A DNA stretch of 64,000 nucleotides from an uncultured Lachnospiraceae bacterium. Its GTDB lineage: Bacteria; Bacillota; Clostridia; Lachnospirales; Lachnospiraceae. This document shows, piece after piece, positions 43,141 to 52,206 of this stretch (position 1 is its first letter; each line of letters starts with the position of its first letter). The stretch is taken from contig URPH01000009.1 in NCBI GenBank assembly GCA_900549665.1, positions 1 to 64,000 of the forward strand. The letters are read 5' to 3'. The translations under genes were made by a program, and so were the position numbers. Under the pieces are notes generated by a model that searched no databases, was not told the DNA's origin, and worked only from the letters and a program-made list of their open reading frames with translations.

Positions 43141-43494
43141 TTATGATGCTTCCAGCTGCCTGATCGCCGAAACCGTAATGTCGTACTGTTCTTTTACTTT
43201 TTCAAACAGAGCCTCCGTACCATCCATCTTCCCTGCCCGGAGTTTTTCGGTCAGTTCAGAGCTTACCGCAAACAGATTGTCAAAGCCAAGGTTCAGACAG
43301 ACACCTTTTAACGAATGAGCGGCACGAAATGCCTGCTCTACGTCTTTTGTTTTTAATTTTTCTTCCAGATCCCGGAAACTGGTATCATTCAGAAATTTCA
43401 GCAAAAAATGTTGTACAATCTGTTCCGATCCAAGTCTTCCCAATACATTTTCATAATCTGCTCCCATCTGTCCATAACATTCTCTAACCGTCAT
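43141..43494 (-). CDS. HPt phosphotransfer protein
   Basis: A 117-aa helical-bundle HPt protein with the phospho-accepting His in AAHSLKGVCLNLG (about residue 61). A longer frame begins at 43596 inside the upstream gene, but the ATG at 43494 has AAAGGAG 11 nt before it and gives a normal HPt length. It stands between the REC-HD-GYP gene (gap 7 bp) and the hybrid kinase, so it probably carries phosphate from the kinase's receiver to the HD-GYP regulator. Confidence 0.88.
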   Translation of the reverse strand: MTVRECYGQMGADYENVLGRLGSEQIVQHFLLKFLNDTSFRDLEEKLKTKDVEQAFRAAHSLKGVCLNLGFDNLFAVSSELTEKLRAGKMDGTEALFEKVKEQYDITVSAIRQLEAS

Positions 43495-43501
43495 ATCTTT
43501 T

Positions 43502-44605
43502 TTACTCCTTTTGTGCTGCTTCAAACTTAACTGCCAGATTTTCAAATTCTTCTTTTGTTTCACGGAAGCATTCCATAAGCTTTGGTGAAAATACACCGCA
43601 TTCTCCCATTAAAATCATATGATAAGCCTTGTTTTTATCAATTGCCTCTTTATATACTCTGTCACTGACCAGTGCATCATAAACATCTGCAATCGACACA
43701 AGCTGTGCCTCAATGGGAATATCCTCCCCCGAAAGTCCATCCGGATATCCTTTTCCATCGTAACGTTCATGATGATGTCTGCAGATGACATAGCTGACTC
43801 TGGCATATTCCCCATCCCATGCACCGTCAATCTGATCTAAGATATCACAGCCCCTGACCGTGTGGGATTTCATATATTCAAATTCATCCGCACTCAGTCT
43901 TCCCGGTTTTAATAAAATACTGTCCTTGATCGAGATCTTACCGACATCATGCAGGGCACTTGCCGCAACAATAATATTGATCCTTTCAGGAGTCAGATTG
44001 TATTCCGGGTATTTCTGTGCAGCCTTATTTGCTAAAATTCCGGTAAAGCCCTTGACTCTCTTGATATGTTCTCCACTCTCCAGATTTCGGTATTCTACGA
44101 CAGTACCGAGTACGTCGATGATCTTTTCATTGCTGGCCTTAATCTTTTCAGCCTGCTGTATCAAAAGCTCGTTCTGACGTTTCAGATTTTCCGTCTGTAT
44201 TCTGACCCTGTCTTCCAGCCGGTTTTTGTACATAAAAAGTTCAACAATATTTTTTACCCGGCTTCTGACTGTCATACTGTCAAAAGGCTTGTGGATAAAA
44301 TCGGATACACCCATCTCAAGACAAATGCGCTCGTCATCCGTTCTTGACGCGGCACTGATGACCAGAACCGGAATGTGTGCCATAAGACCTGCTTCATGCA
44401 TGTATTTTAAAACCTCATAGCCATCGGCCTTTGGCATGATCAGATCCAGAAGAACAGCTGCAACTTCATGGGAATGCTCTTTTAAAATCCGGATAGCCTG
44501 CTCACCGTCACCTGCTTCCATTACCGGATATTCATCCCCCAGTGCAACAGCAAGGATTTCCCGGTTAAGTTCAATGTCATCTACAATCAGTATCTTTTCT
44601 TTCAT
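43502..44605 (-). CDS. Response regulator with HD-GYP c-di-GMP phosphodiesterase domain
   Basis: A 367-aa two-domain protein. The receiver (1-120) has the phospho-acceptor Asp in AAVLLDLIMPKADG. A short coiled coil (about 130-165) connects to HD-GYP: HDVGKISIKD, SHTVRGCDIL, CRHHHERYDGKGYPDGL and VSIADVYDALVSDR. The GYP residues and metal-binding His/Asp are intact, so it should degrade cyclic di-GMP under phosphorelay control. Its ATG overlaps the stop of the FapA-like gene by 4 bp. Confidence 0.92.
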   Translation of the reverse strand: MKEKILIVDDIELNREILAVALGDEYPVMEAGDGEQAIRILKEHSHEVAAVLLDLIMPKADGYEVLKYMHEAGLMAHIPVLVISAASRTDDERICLEMGVSDFIHKPFDSMTVRSRVKNIVELFMYKNRLEDRVRIQTENLKRQNELLIQQAEKIKASNEKIIDVLGTVVEYRNLESGEHIKRVKGFTGILANKAAQKYPEYNLTPERINIIVAASALHDVGKISIKDSILLKPGRLSADEFEYMKSHTVRGCDILDQIDGAWDGEYARVSYVICRHHHERYDGKGYPDGLSGEDIPIEAQLVSIADVYDALVSDRVYKEAIDKNKAYHMILMGECGVFSPKLMECFRETKEEFENLAVKFEAAQKE

Positions 44606-46860
44606 AATATTATTTTCTCCTTCGTCTGCTGCACACTCATCCTGCCTGCTATATTTTTCAGCATGACACCTTGTATGGTTTCACCCTGGTATACCGCATC
44701 ATTGATAACAACGGTGGTTCCTTCGTACAGGGAACCGTATACTTCCAGATATGCGCTCTCGTACTTTTTCGATTCTATCTTTTGCTGTTCTGCTTTTTTC
44801 TTGAGCTCCGTCAGTTCCTTTTCCTTGGTATAAAGCGCATTTTCCAGCTTTAAAAATACCGGCATGGTATTGCGGACCTCAGGTGCATAATTTTTACGGT
44901 AATCCTTGAGGGCATTGCATAAAATGGCAATCTGCTTTTCCACTTCCCCGGACTGCTCATAATAATCATCGCCCTCTTTATCTTTGTCATAACCGACACG
45001 GATAAAGGTCTCAATGCCGTTGCAGTTGCCGACAGTGCTGACGCCGATTCCATATCCGGCATATACATTTCCTCCTGCTATACTGCCGTTGTTGCCCTTG
45101 ACCTCGATCTTTTTATCGGCATACAGGCGGCTGCGGAAAAAGTAATTGGATACAATTTGTTCTGCATGAATATCCACATTTTCAAAAAAGCGTCCCAAAA
45201 CCATATGTGAAGCAGTAATATGGGCTTCTCCATTTCCGTTTGCACCTTTTTTGATCAGGATATTACCTTCACTTTCCAAAGTCGCATTACCTAAAAAGCC
45301 TTCGACCACGATATCCGCGGCTGCACGGATCCTGATATTGCCACCCACATCGCCTTTGATATATACAGCTCCGTCATAATCCACATCGCCAAGTATATTA
45401 TCGGCAGTTTCCAGTTCAAGCATCTTGGTCACAGACAGATTATGCTCATGAAATGCAACACATCCATTTTCCTCCGCCAGATATGTATGACTATCCTCCA
45501 ACAAACGGAAGCCCCTTCCTCTGATGCGCGGCGCTTCTTTTCCATCTACTGCATGGATCTTTTTCCCATCTACATAAAAACCATCCGTTCCTGCTGTCGC
45601 ATTGTGATATACGAGAAGCTTCTGCCCGGCATATACCTTTTGAAACAGATAAGCGTCAGTAAAATCAAGTGATCCGTCCTTTTGTGTCCGGATGCCGTAA
45701 TCTGTTTCACCGATAAAACTTTCATAATAGCCATCCGTTCCATCGACAGCCTCCTGTCCATTGGCGATCACAACAAGCTGATCTTTGATAGAACCGGATA
45801 GCAGATGATTAACAACAGAGACATCCAGACCTTTTATGATCTTATGCATGGTAAGCTGTGCTGCCAGATCTTCTTTGGACATTGGCAGCACTGCCTTTCC
45901 TGCATATACGTATGCTTTCATCTTGTCTTCATCTACAAAGAAATGTATGGTATCAGCCGGAAGCTTTTGCAGATATTCTTCCACATTCTCCGGAAGTGTC
46001 TCTGCCGTATGTGTATCGGAAAGCTCTGTCTCTTCCTCTTTTTCTGCTTCCTGTAAAAGATTCTGCCGGATTTTTTTCATGTCGAAAGCCGAGTGCATCA
46101 TGCTTTTATAAGCTTCCACATCCAGACCTTCTTCTAAGCCCAGACGTATTTCTCTCATCTGCTGCCAGGAGTACAGATTTTTGGAATAAAGAGAAATATC
46201 AAGCCTCTTCTCCATGCCTAAACGGATCTCTCGCATCTGCTGCCAGGAATAATCAGGATCGGCATAAACACTGACATCCAGACCTTCCTCCAGCCCCTCT
46301 GTAATCTCCCGGATCGCTGAACCTCGGTACACCGGATTGAGATACGGATCAATATTACAGCCAAGCTTCATGGCATGGCGGATCTCCTGAAGCTGCTCCG
46401 GAACATACCCGCTCTTTATATAGGGCATGATATTCTGCTTGTCCAAAAGTGCCCTGTGAAGCTCTCTTAACATCTCTGCTCCTACAGCCGCATATTTTTC
46501 CAGATGTATTCCATCTTTGAGAGCCTTTCTAAGCTCCCTCATAACCTCGTATGAATATTTGGGATCGGCATATATGGAGGCATCAATTCCCTCTTTTAAT
46601 CCCATCCGGATTTCTTCCATCTGAAACCAGTCATACTTTTCATCATTGTACAGGGAAATATCCAGTCCTTCTTCCAGCCCGAAACGGATCTGCCTCATCT
46701 GTACAGCAAAATATTCCTTTTTTGCATAAGCGGAAACCGGTACTCCATGTTCCAGACCAAGTCTTAATTCCTCCATCTGGTCATCATCAAATCCCTGCTT
46801 CCGGAATTCAGCTATTTTACCGGCGATCGTCTTGTAATATGTATTTTGCATTTTCGTCAT
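44602..46860 (-). CDS. FapA/DUF342-like polymer-scaffold protein with N-terminal 26-aa repeats
   Basis: A 752-aa cytoplasmic protein. From about residue 19 to 275 it has nine or ten repeats of about 26 residues with the pattern QMREIRLGLEEGLDVSVYAD (Met/Leu-x-x-Ile-Arg, Gly-Leu, Gly-Asp, Tyr). An acidic linker precedes a FapA/DUF342 domain (about 290-745) with right-handed beta-helix turns (GDVDYDGAVYIKGDV..., GNILIKKGANGNGEA) and a C-terminal coiled coil (TKEKELTELKKKAEQQK). Family members bind polar or curved cell structures; the role of the repeats is unknown to me. AGGAG lies 8 nt before ATG 46860. It leads the signalling operon. Confidence 0.8.
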   Translation of the reverse strand: MTKMQNTYYKTIAGKIAEFRKQGFDDDQMEELRLGLEHGVPVSAYAKKEYFAVQMRQIRFGLEEGLDISLYNDEKYDWFQMEEIRMGLKEGIDASIYADPKYSYEVMRELRKALKDGIHLEKYAAVGAEMLRELHRALLDKQNIMPYIKSGYVPEQLQEIRHAMKLGCNIDPYLNPVYRGSAIREITEGLEEGLDVSVYADPDYSWQQMREIRLGMEKRLDISLYSKNLYSWQQMREIRLGLEEGLDVEAYKSMMHSAFDMKKIRQNLLQEAEKEEETELSDTHTAETLPENVEEYLQKLPADTIHFFVDEDKMKAYVYAGKAVLPMSKEDLAAQLTMHKIIKGLDVSVVNHLLSGSIKDQLVVIANGQEAVDGTDGYYESFIGETDYGIRTQKDGSLDFTDAYLFQKVYAGQKLLVYHNATAGTDGFYVDGKKIHAVDGKEAPRIRGRGFRLLEDSHTYLAEENGCVAFHEHNLSVTKMLELETADNILGDVDYDGAVYIKGDVGGNIRIRAAADIVVEGFLGNATLESEGNILIKKGANGNGEAHITASHMVLGRFFENVDIHAEQIVSNYFFRSRLYADKKIEVKGNNGSIAGGNVYAGYGIGVSTVGNCNGIETFIRVGYDKDKEGDDYYEQSGEVEKQIAILCNALKDYRKNYAPEVRNTMPVFLKLENALYTKEKELTELKKKAEQQKIESKKYESAYLEVYGSLYEGTTVVINDAVYQGETIQGVMLKNIAGRMSVQQTKEKIIL

Positions 46861-46916
46861 GCCTGCTTCTCCTATGTCGTATCTCACCCTGCCGGAATAA
46901 ATTAATCCAACAGTTT

Positions 46917-46945
46917 ATTTTATAGAGTTTCCGTTATAAATTCAA
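46917..46945 (-). promoter_or_regulatory. Promoter of the FapA-like/phosphorelay operon
   Basis: On the minus strand TTGAAT (46945-46940), 17 bp, TAAAAT (46922-46917). It lies about 60 bp before the ATG at 46860. Confidence 0.55.
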
Positions 46946-47038
46946 TAAATCTATTCTTTTTGCTATAAAAGTATTATTATTAGCAATATAATCACAGACC
47001 ACACAAAAAAAGTTAAACATTTTCAAAAATTTTTGCTT

Positions 47039-47587
47039 TTATATGCCAAACTTTACGGGCTCGGCACCATTTTTGTGCTCACCGATCATCTTTTCCATCC
47101 AGATCATGTCAAACCATTCATCAAACTTATAGCCGCTGTCATGAAAGATACCGACATCCGTAAATCCCATGGCATGGTGAAAACGGATACTGTCATCGGT
47201 AAGATATCGGGAAGGATGCGCCGGGCTTGCAATGCAGGCATTCATATTGAGGATGCCCATTTTTTTAAGCTCTTTTTCCAGCTCCTGATACAAGGCTTTT
47301 CCAATTCCCATCTTTTTATACTGTTCATCGACATATACCGTTGTTTCTACCGACCAGTCATAGGCCTTTCTTCCTTTAAATGTATTGGCATAGGCATAGC
47401 CTACGATCTTTCCGTCCATTACTGCCTTCAGATAAGGATATTGGGTGGAAATGTCATGAATGCGTGTGCAAAATTCTTCTACAGTGGGAACTTCATATTC
47501 AAATGATATCGCTGTCTTTTCCACGTAGGGAGCATATATTTCAAGGAGTCTTCCGGCATCTTTTTTCGTCACTTTCTCAATCGTCAT
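47039..47587 (-). CDS. GNAT-family N-acetyltransferase (phosphinothricin acetyltransferase type)
   Basis: A 182-aa acetyl-CoA-dependent transferase. ISFEYEVPTVEEF and YAYANTFKGRKAYDWSVE are typical of the Pat/YncA branch, and YKKMGIGKALYQELEKE is the acetyl-CoA pyrophosphate loop (Q/R-x-x-G-x-G/A). Members acetylate small amines such as phosphinothricin or methionine sulfone; the natural substrate is unknown. It is a single gene between oppositely oriented units. Confidence 0.87.
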   Translation of the reverse strand: MTIEKVTKKDAGRLLEIYAPYVEKTAISFEYEVPTVEEFCTRIHDISTQYPYLKAVMDGKIVGYAYANTFKGRKAYDWSVETTVYVDEQYKKMGIGKALYQELEKELKKMGILNMNACIASPAHPSRYLTDDSIRFHHAMGFTDVGIFHDSGYKFDEWFDMIWMEKMIGEHKNGAEPVKFGI

Positions 47588-47605
47588 TTTCTGCCTTCTT
47601 TCTCA

Positions 47606-47634
47606 TTTACTTTTTATTTCTTCCATACTATAAT
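47606..47634 (+). promoter_or_regulatory. Promoter of the DUF1275 gene
   Basis: TTTACT (47606-47611), 17 bp, perfect TATAAT (47629-47634), 40 bp before the ATG. Confidence 0.5.
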
Positions 47635-47674
47635 GGTTAGCGAGAAAAAACAATAAGAAACGAAAGAAGACTTC

Positions 47675-48367
47675 ATGATGAAAAAAAACAAACAAATGTC
47701 TGAATCGCTTTTGACCGCATCCATGCTGTCCATTTCAGGCGGACTTCAGGATGTATATACCTATATTTCGAGAGGTCACGTCTTTGCCAATGCACAGACA
47801 GGCAATATCGTACTGCTCAGCCAGAATCTGTTTGACCACCAGTGGGGACAGACCCTCCACTATCTGATTCCGGTCCTGTTTTTTTCGCTTGGCATTGCCA
47901 TTACGACCTACATCCGTCAGTTTTTCCAGAAATACAGACGCTTTCACTGGAGACAGATTGTATTGTTGATCGAGATTATTTTATTGTTTATCGTTGGATT
48001 TATGCCGGATAATATGAATTTGATCGCCAACGCACTGGTATCCTTTTCCTGTGCCATGCAGGTACAGGCTTTCAGAAAGGTCAACAGCTATGCTTTTGCC
48101 AGCACCATGTGCATCGGCAATCTGAGAAGTGGTATGGAGGCATTGTGTGCCTATCAGCAGACACACAATAAAAAAGTATTGTTTAAGTCCTTCCATTACT
48201 TTATTATCATCTTTTTATTTGCTCTCGGTGCCGGACTTGGAAGCGTATGCATCAAGCATTTTGGTTCCCGCACGATATGGTTTTCCTGCCTGCTGTTACT
48301 GATCGGCTTTACCATCATGTTTATTCAGGAGGAAGAGGAAGATCTCGCACATCAAAGCTCTTTGTAA
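47675..48367 (+). CDS. DUF1275 (YoaK-family) membrane protein
   Basis: A 230-aa protein with about six membrane segments. SISGGLQDVYTYISRGHVFANAQTGNIVLLS is the family's N-terminal signature (shared by many DUF1275 proteins), and MQVQAFRKVNSYAFASTMCIGNLRSG is the second conserved block. Transport or stress roles have been suggested, but none is established. Its last 16 bp overlap the convergent dehydrogenase gene. Confidence 0.88.
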   Translation: MMKKNKQMSESLLTASMLSISGGLQDVYTYISRGHVFANAQTGNIVLLSQNLFDHQWGQTLHYLIPVLFFSLGIAITTYIRQFFQKYRRFHWRQIVLLIEIILLFIVGFMPDNMNLIANALVSFSCAMQVQAFRKVNSYAFASTMCIGNLRSGMEALCAYQQTHNKKVLFKSFHYFIIIFLFALGAGLGSVCIKHFGSRTIWFSCLLLLIGFTIMFIQEEEEDLAHQSSL

Positions 48368-49218
48368 TGCTTAATAAGAGATTGATTGCCGAGATCGCCA
48401 AAGCCTTCGTTCTCCAGCTCACTGCAGTTTTCCAGTGTCTGCTTCAATACTTCAAGATTGAGATTGACGTCATCCGCTTCTTTAACTGCAAGCCGCATAT
48501 CTTTGTTGAAATGCTTTAAAAAGAAGCCCGGTGCATAATCCCGGTGAATCATTTTCGGACCAAGCTGCTCAAGCTGTGTGCTGCGGGCGGCTCCGGTTTT
48601 TAAAGCGTTAAACACCTTTTCAAGATCCAGTCCCTGCACCTTGGCATAGGAAAAAGCCTCACATATTCCGGAAAGTGTGCCCGATAAAATAATCTGGTTG
48701 GTCAGCTTTGTATGCTGTCCGTTTCCGGCCTTTCCAAAATAATTGATATTGGTACCCATGGCAGAAAAAATCGGTCTGCAGGCTTCAAAATCCTCTTCCA
48801 GACCTCCGACCAGAATGGATAAGGTGCCTGCTTTTGCTCCGAAATCGCCTCCCGTTACCGGTGCATCCAATACATGAAAGCCCTTTTCTTTTCCCTTTTC
48901 ATACAGTTTTTTTGCCAGAGTGGGACTACTGGTCGTCATATCGATCAGATAGGTTCCCGCCTTTGCCGAATCAAATATATTTCCCGGTGCAAGGTAAACC
49001 TCTTCCACATCCTTTGGATAGCCAACGATCGTAATAACCGCATCTACATCGGATACGCATTCCCCGATGGTTTCATGAAAGATTGCACCTTCTTTGATCA
49101 CATCTTCTGCCTTTTTCCGTTTTCTTGCATAAATATGCAGCTCAAAGCCATTTTTCATAAGATTTCGTACCATGGATTTTCCCATGATACCAACTCCGAT
49201 AAATCCGATTTTTGTCAT
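48352..49218 (-). CDS. Beta-hydroxyacid dehydrogenase (3-hydroxyisobutyrate dehydrogenase family)
   Basis: A 288-aa NAD(P)-dependent enzyme. GFIGVGIMGKSM is the Rossmann motif, DAPVTGGDFGAKAGTLSI binds substrate, and the catalytic Lys lies in GNGQHTKLTNQ (about residue 170). The family reduces semialdehydes such as malonate, methylmalonate, succinate or tartronate semialdehyde. It follows the class III aminotransferase by 107 bp, suggesting it reduces that enzyme's aldehyde product. Confidence 0.85.
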   Translation of the reverse strand: MTKIGFIGVGIMGKSMVRNLMKNGFELHIYARKRKKAEDVIKEGAIFHETIGECVSDVDAVITIVGYPKDVEEVYLAPGNIFDSAKAGTYLIDMTTSSPTLAKKLYEKGKEKGFHVLDAPVTGGDFGAKAGTLSILVGGLEEDFEACRPIFSAMGTNINYFGKAGNGQHTKLTNQIILSGTLSGICEAFSYAKVQGLDLEKVFNALKTGAARSTQLEQLGPKMIHRDYAPGFFLKHFNKDMRLAVKEADDVNLNLEVLKQTLENCSELENEGFGDLGNQSLIKHYKEL

Positions 49219-49325
49219 ATTTTGACTCCCATTATCTTAAAACAGACAGAACCGGGCTCCGGCGCCTTTGCCGTTTCCCGGTTCCACTCTGAAAATCAGC
49301 CTAAAAGCTGTTTTTTTATTGTTAG

Positions 49326-50666
49326 TTACTGCATATAGAAAGGATCTGTTTCTACTTCTTTTACAACCTCTTCAAAGACCTCTAACTGCTCTAAGAGCTG
49401 TTCCTTGGTGATGATAAGAGGCGGGCAGATCAGTACCATATTTTCATGTCCAAAGGTAACAAAGCCTTTGGCTTTTAAGGAACCGATGATCTTTGGCAGT
49501 TTGCCGTACGGATCCTGACCGTAAGGTACGATCGGCTCTTTTGTTTTTTTATCTTTGACGAATTCCACACAGGACATCAGACCGATATGTCTGACCGTGC
49601 CGACACATTTATACTTTTCTACATAGCTATCCAGCTTTTCTGCCAGTACAGCACCAACCTCGTTGACATTGTCAAGGATATTGGCCTTGTCATAGTAATT
49701 TAAGCAGGCAATGCCGGCTGCACATGCCAACGGATGTCCGCAGTAGGTAAGACCACAGGAAAGCATATGGTCATCAAAATAAGCTGCTATTTCTTTGCTG
49801 ACGCAGGCACCGCCTAACTGTACATAACCGCAGGTAACACCTTTTGCAAAGGTAACGATATCCGGTTTGACATCAAAATTCATGAAGGCGAACATCTTGC
49901 CGGTACGGCACCATCCCATCATAACCTCATCACAGATCATGACAATGCCAAACTCATCACAGATTTTGCGCACGCCCTGCAGATAGCCCTTAGGAGGAAT
50001 GATAACACCGTTGGTTCCGGTAACTGTCTCACAGATGATGGCTGCAACCTGATCTCTGCCTTCATAGATTACCTGCTCTCTCAGCTTTGCAATATAAAAT
50101 TCGGTTGCTTCTTCTTCTGACTTGAATTCAATGGCCTCTCTGTAAATATAGGGATCAAAGAATTTTACAAATCCTGGAACGCCAGGCTCTAACGGAAATC
50201 TACGGGGTTCACCGGTCAGATTACCGGCTCCGAAGGTAGATCCGTGGTAGCTTCTGTAACGGCTCATGACTTTATAACGTCCGGTGTACATTCTTGCCAT
50301 TTTAATGGCATTTTCATTGGCATCCGCACCACCGTTTGTAAAGAATACCTTGCCCATATTGTCAGGCATCCGCTCCACGATCATTTTGGCAAGTGTAGCT
50401 CTGGATTCAACACCAAGGCTTGGACTCATCCAGCAATATTTATCAAGCTGCTCCTTGATCGCCTCTTTGATATCTTCATTGGTATAGCCCAGATTGACAT
50501 TTACCTGACAGGATGACATATCGGCATACCGTTTGCCGTCATAGTCCCAGTAATAAATACCATCCGCCCGCTCAATCGGTGTCGGGTTCAGATCTCTTTG
50601 CTTTGCCCAAGACTGAAGATAATACTTTTTTTGTGTTTCTGTGATTTCTTTACCTGTCATTCCCAT
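49326..50666 (-). CDS. Class III (omega) aminotransferase
   Basis: A 446-aa PLP enzyme. FFTNGGADANENAIKMAR, YRSYHGSTFGAGNLTG, MICDEVMMGWCRTGKMFAF and the PLP-Lys in TFAKGVTCGYVQLGG are clear. The family moves terminal amino groups (taurine, beta-alanine, GABA, putrescine) to pyruvate or 2-oxoglutarate; the CGYVQLGG surroundings recall taurine and beta-alanine type enzymes, but substrate cannot be fixed. The ATG at 50666 is 9 nt after AAAGGAG; the ATG at 50675 abuts that site. It starts 25 bp after livF and is probably in the same operon. Confidence 0.88.
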   Translation of the reverse strand: MGMTGKEITETQKKYYLQSWAKQRDLNPTPIERADGIYYWDYDGKRYADMSSCQVNVNLGYTNEDIKEAIKEQLDKYCWMSPSLGVESRATLAKMIVERMPDNMGKVFFTNGGADANENAIKMARMYTGRYKVMSRYRSYHGSTFGAGNLTGEPRRFPLEPGVPGFVKFFDPYIYREAIEFKSEEEATEFYIAKLREQVIYEGRDQVAAIICETVTGTNGVIIPPKGYLQGVRKICDEFGIVMICDEVMMGWCRTGKMFAFMNFDVKPDIVTFAKGVTCGYVQLGGACVSKEIAAYFDDHMLSCGLTYCGHPLACAAGIACLNYYDKANILDNVNEVGAVLAEKLDSYVEKYKCVGTVRHIGLMSCVEFVKDKKTKEPIVPYGQDPYGKLPKIIGSLKAKGFVTFGHENMVLICPPLIITKEQLLEQLEVFEEVVKEVETDPFYMQ

Positions 50667-50690
50667 AATGAACATCTCCTTTTTTTTATA

Positions 50691-51401
50691 TTAAGCTCCT
50701 AAGTAAGCTTTTTTCACTTCATCATTACGCAGCAGTTCCTTTGCATCTCCGGAGAGCTTGATCTTTCCGGTCTCTAAGACATAGGCCCTGTCAGCTACCT
50801 TTAATGCCATCTTGGCATTTTGTTCTACCAAAAGAATGGTAATTCCCTGTGCATTGACTTCCTTGATGATGTCAAATACCTCCTGTACCAGCAAAGGCGA
50901 CAATCCCATGGACGGTTCATCCATTAAGATGATCTTGGGATTTGACATCAAAGCTCTGCCAACCGCCAGCATCTGCTGCTCGCCGCCGGAAAAGGTTCCG
51001 GCAAGCTGATTTTGACGTTCCTTTAAACGGGGGAATTTTTGAAACACATCTTCCATCCGTTCCTCGATCAGCGCTTTTTGTTTGCGTCCATACATATAGG
51101 CTCCCATCTCCAGATTTTCACGGACTGTCATATCAATAAAAATATGCCGTCCTTCCGGAACATGCGCAACGCCATGTGTGATGATCTTGCTGGCGTCTTC
51201 CTTTAGTAAGTCCACACCATCAAAGGTAACGCTTCCGCTTGTCGCTTTTTTCAGACCTGTGATTGTATGAAGGGTTGTTGTCTTTCCGGCTCCGTTGGCT
51301 CCGATCAGAGTCACGATCTCACCATCGTTGACAGTCAGGCTCACATCTTCCAGTGCATGAATAACACCATAGTGTACATTTAGATTTTCTACCTTAAGCA
51401 T
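50691..51401 (-). CDS. livF: Branched-chain-type amino acid ABC transporter ATPase LivF
   Basis: A 236-aa ABC ATPase. Walker A is GANGAGKTT, the signature FSGGEQQML, Walker B ILMDEP, and the D-loop region SMGLSPLLVQEVFDII is typical of LivF. It forms the ATPase heterodimer with LivG. The livG stop and livF ATG overlap as TAATG, indicating coupled translation. Confidence 0.95.
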   Translation of the reverse strand: MLKVENLNVHYGVIHALEDVSLTVNDGEIVTLIGANGAGKTTTLHTITGLKKATSGSVTFDGVDLLKEDASKIITHGVAHVPEGRHIFIDMTVRENLEMGAYMYGRKQKALIEERMEDVFQKFPRLKERQNQLAGTFSGGEQQMLAVGRALMSNPKIILMDEPSMGLSPLLVQEVFDIIKEVNAQGITILLVEQNAKMALKVADRAYVLETGKIKLSGDAKELLRNDEVKKAYLGA

Positions 51402-52201
51402 TACGCCTCACTCCCTTCATCATCATCCTCTTTTCCAAGGTAAGCCTCAATAACTTCCTTGTTGGAGGCAATTTCATCCGGTGTACCTGTTGCTAAAATC
51501 TCACCAAAGTTCAATACATAAATCCTTTCACAGATACTCATGACAAGGCTCATATCATGCTCGATCAAAAGGATCGGGATCTGGAATTTTTCCCTGAGCA
51601 TCTTGATGGATTCCTTTAATTCCGCAGTTTCAACCGGATTCATACCGGCTGCCGGCTCATCTAAAAGCAACAGCTTCATATCCGTAGCCAGTGCTCTGGC
51701 AATCTCCAGAAGTCTCTGTTTTCCGTAGGGAAGGTTTTCTGCATGCTGGTCGGCAAATTCCTCAAGCTTAAACAGCTTTAAAAGTTCCATCGCCTTTTTT
51801 GTCGTTTCCTCTTCTTCTTTCCAAAAATGAGGGGTTCTGAAAATAGACTGAAACAAATTTGTCTTCATATCCTTGTTAAATGCCACCCTGACATTATCAA
51901 GGACTGTCATTTTCTTAAACAGACGGATATTCTGAAAGGTTCTTGCAATTCCCGCTTCCACAACCTGATGGGTCTTCAAACCGTTCATACGCTTTCCGCT
52001 CAGGAAATAACTTCCGGAGGTTGGCTGATAAATTCCGGTGATCAGGTTAAAGATAGTCGTTTTACCGGCTCCGTTTGGTCCGATCAGACCAACCAGCTCG
52101 CCGGGATAGATCTGCATATTGACATCGTTAACGGCTTTTAATCCGCCAAACTGGATACCAAGGCTTTTTGTTTCAAGTACCGGTGTTTTTTCTTCTGTCA
52201 T
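51401..52201 (-). CDS. livG: Branched-chain-type amino acid ABC transporter ATPase LivG
   Basis: A 266-aa ABC ATPase. Walker A GPNGAGKTT, signature LPYGKQRLLEIARAL (the LivG form with YGKQR), Walker B LLLLDEPAAGMNP, and a C-terminal BCA_ABC_TP_C tail (ATGTPDEIASNKEVIEAYLG). A GTG at 52210 is in frame, but the ATG at 52201 has GGGGTGA upstream. Confidence 0.95.
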   Translation of the reverse strand: MTEEKTPVLETKSLGIQFGGLKAVNDVNMQIYPGELVGLIGPNGAGKTTIFNLITGIYQPTSGSYFLSGKRMNGLKTHQVVEAGIARTFQNIRLFKKMTVLDNVRVAFNKDMKTNLFQSIFRTPHFWKEEEETTKKAMELLKLFKLEEFADQHAENLPYGKQRLLEIARALATDMKLLLLDEPAAGMNPVETAELKESIKMLREKFQIPILLIEHDMSLVMSICERIYVLNFGEILATGTPDEIASNKEVIEAYLGKEDDDEGSEA

Positions 52202-52206
52202 ATGCC

